6,717 nucleotides of DNA. Origin: Psychrobacter sp. GTDB taxonomy: Bacteria; Pseudomonadota; Gammaproteobacteria; Pseudomonadales; Moraxellaceae. A program made the translations under genes and the position numbers. Positions 5,339 to 6,717 of the stretch are shown here, piece after piece (position 1 is the first letter of the stretch; every line of letters begins with the position of its first letter). The notes under the pieces are model-generated. The model saw only the letters and a list, made by a program, of their open reading frames with translations. It ran no database searches and was not told the DNA's origin. The stretch spans positions 1 to 6,717 of the forward strand of contig JAHHUJ010000114.1 in NCBI GenBank assembly GCA_020024075.1, written 5' to 3'.

Positions 5339-6717
5339 ATGAATAGTGCTTCACAGACAGACAATCCTCGTACCACTGAGGTGAGCGCTGTAATACAAGA
5401 TCGGGCAGATGATGCCTCAGGGCTCCCTACTACTTTGAGCCAAAAGCTAACCAAAGTTCAGCAAGCTTTAAGAGCCGTCAGTGTTGGTTCAGTGTTGGCA
5501 GCCAGTAGCTTAGGACTAGGAGCAGTGAGTACCGCCTTAACCACAGGCGCTCTAGTAGCCACCGCAGCGACCTCTTCAGTGGCTCAAGCAGCTTTGGTTG
5601 CCTCCGACTTCTCAGATCTAGTGGAACAAGTCAGCCCAGGTGTGGCCCGAGTTAACGTGGTCACTAAGGTGAGTGAGGAGGAGTTGGCTAAGGCGCAAAC
5701 CGTTGAATTATTGCGCCAGTTCTTTGGTGATAGAATTCGCATTCCAGGGGCACAAACCCCAGCGATTGAGTATAACTATGGTACTGGATTCTTTGTTAGT
5801 ACCGATGGCTATATGCTAACCAACCATCACGTGATTGCCGGGGCGGATAAAATTACAGTTACCCTAAATGACCGTACTGAATTAGATGCCACATTAGTAG
5901 GTAGTGATGAGCGCTCTGACGTGGCAGTGCTCAAAGTACAAGGCTCACCTGGTAAGTCGTATCCTGCTCTGCCCACAGGAGACTCAAATGCGGTAAAAGT
6001 TGGTGAGCCGGTATTGGCGATAGGCTCTCCTTTCGGCTTTGACTACTCAGCTTCTGCTGGTATTGTCAGTGCTAAATCTCGTAATTTCTCTCGTGATATC
6101 AGTGTGCCTTTTATTCAGTCAGATGTGGCGCTAAATCCCGGTAACTCTGGCGGTCCTTTGTTTAACCGCAATGGGCAAGTGATTGGTATTAACTCGCGTA
6201 TCTTTAGTGGTACTGGCGGTTATATGGGGTTGTCTTTCTCAATCCCTATTAACGAAGCTTTAGATATCTATCAGCAGCTAAAAGAGAACGGGGTGGTGAC
6301 GCGTGCTTATATGGGCATATTCCCGCAGGATATTGATCGTAACTTAGCGGAAGCCTATGGTCTAAGTAAGCCGCAAGGTGCTTTACTGATTAAAGTAACG
6401 CCAAATTCTCCAGCAGAAGCGGCAGGATTGAAAGCTGGCGATATTATCACTCAATATAACAATAAGATGATTTTGGAGTCATCAGATTTATTAAATATCA
6501 TTAATCGTAGTAAGCCAGGCGATGCCTTTAATGCTGTGGTGTTACGTCAAGGCAAGCAGCTGAGAGTGAGAGGTAAACTATCTGCGGCCCCTGATGAGGT
6601 TTCTCCTGATGCTGTGGTTACCAAAGCTAATAAAAGTCAGATTCGCCTAGGATTACGCATCCAGGCCTTACCGCGTGAGAGTTTGGCTAAGCTAGGCGGA
6701 GCAGGGGTGTTAATTAC
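5339..6717 (+). CDS. Do/HtrA family periplasmic serine endoprotease (DegP/DegQ/MucD type), 3'-truncated
   Basis: HtrA proteases degrade or chaperone misfolded periplasmic proteins. The window holds 459 codons and then ends. The chymotrypsin-like domain (about 89-315) shows YGTGFFVSTDGYMLTNHHVI with H164, ERSDVAVLKV with D194 and NPGNSGGPLF with S270, so the catalytic triad is complete. PDZ1 spans about 320-413 (AYMGIFPQ; SPAEAAGLKAGDIITQYN), and PDZ2 begins near 434 (IRLGLRIQAL). The protein starts with a polar, partly acidic stretch (1-45), then a long hydrophobic Ala/Val/Ser-rich region (46-80) and a likely signal peptidase I site after AQA (82-84), so the signal peptide would be about 84 residues. 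A TTG at 5435 would give a shorter, more typical signal peptide, but it lacks a good ribosome site. DegP, DegQ and MucD cannot be told apart here without the downstream part and a tree. Confidence 0.95.
   Translation, partial: MNSASQTDNPRTTEVSAVIQDRADDASGLPTTLSQKLTKVQQALRAVSVGSVLAASSLGLGAVSTALTTGALVATAATSSVAQAALVASDFSDLVEQVSPGVARVNVVTKVSEEELAKAQTVELLRQFFGDRIRIPGAQTPAIEYNYGTGFFVSTDGYMLTNHHVIAGADKITVTLNDRTELDATLVGSDERSDVAVLKVQGSPGKSYPALPTGDSNAVKVGEPVLAIGSPFGFDYSASAGIVSAKSRNFSRDISVPFIQSDVALNPGNSGGPLFNRNGQVIGINSRIFSGTGGYMGLSFSIPINEALDIYQQLKENGVVTRAYMGIFPQDIDRNLAEAYGLSKPQGALLIKVTPNSPAEAAGLKAGDIITQYNNKMILESSDLLNIINRSKPGDAFNAVVLRQGKQLRVRGKLSAAPDEVSPDAVVTKANKSQIRLGLRIQALPRESLAKLGGAGVLI

Overview
The window looks like a core chromosomal segment of a gammaproteobacterium. 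The protein style (mltG next to tmk, about 45% GC in the one stretch of mltG I counted, Asn/Gln/Thr-rich low-complexity tails) suggests the Moraxellaceae, possibly Psychrobacter. That assignment is inferred from the look of the proteins and was not tested by any search.

Layout from left to right: (1) bases 2-328 hold the 3' end of an AT-rich gene (about 34% GC) for a small DNA-binding-like, winged-helix-type C-terminus of unknown function, cut by the window edge. (2) Bases 409-2251 hold a two-gene + strand unit, mltG (endolytic murein transglycosylase) and tmk (dTMP kinase), 19 nt apart, with a plausible sigma70-type promoter just upstream. (3) Bases 2252-2444 are a convergent intergenic spacer with a short direct repeat, several hairpins and a strong bidirectional terminator. 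(4) Bases 2445-4739 on the - strand encode a 764-aa CPA1-type cation:proton antiporter with a cytosolic TrkA-N-like domain and a long disordered tail. (5) Bases 4740-5338 are a 599-nt divergent regulatory spacer with candidate promoters for both flanking genes, a hairpin and no convincing gene. (6) From 5339 to the right edge runs a 3'-truncated DegP/DegQ (HtrA) family periplasmic serine protease with an intact catalytic triad, one complete PDZ domain and the start of a second.

Functionally, three of the four main genes act at the cell envelope: MltG cuts nascent peptidoglycan, the antiporter exchanges cations for protons across the inner membrane, and the HtrA protease handles misfolded periplasmic proteins. 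Tmk supplies dTDP for DNA synthesis. Nothing in the sequence shows that the three transcription units work as one system. I found no mobile element, CRISPR array, tRNA or rRNA. The least ordinary points are the AT-rich truncated gene at the left edge, departures from common active-site and nucleotide-binding motifs in the antiporter, the long polar extensions on three envelope proteins, and a 20-codon VapB/AbrB-like reading frame in the large spacer.
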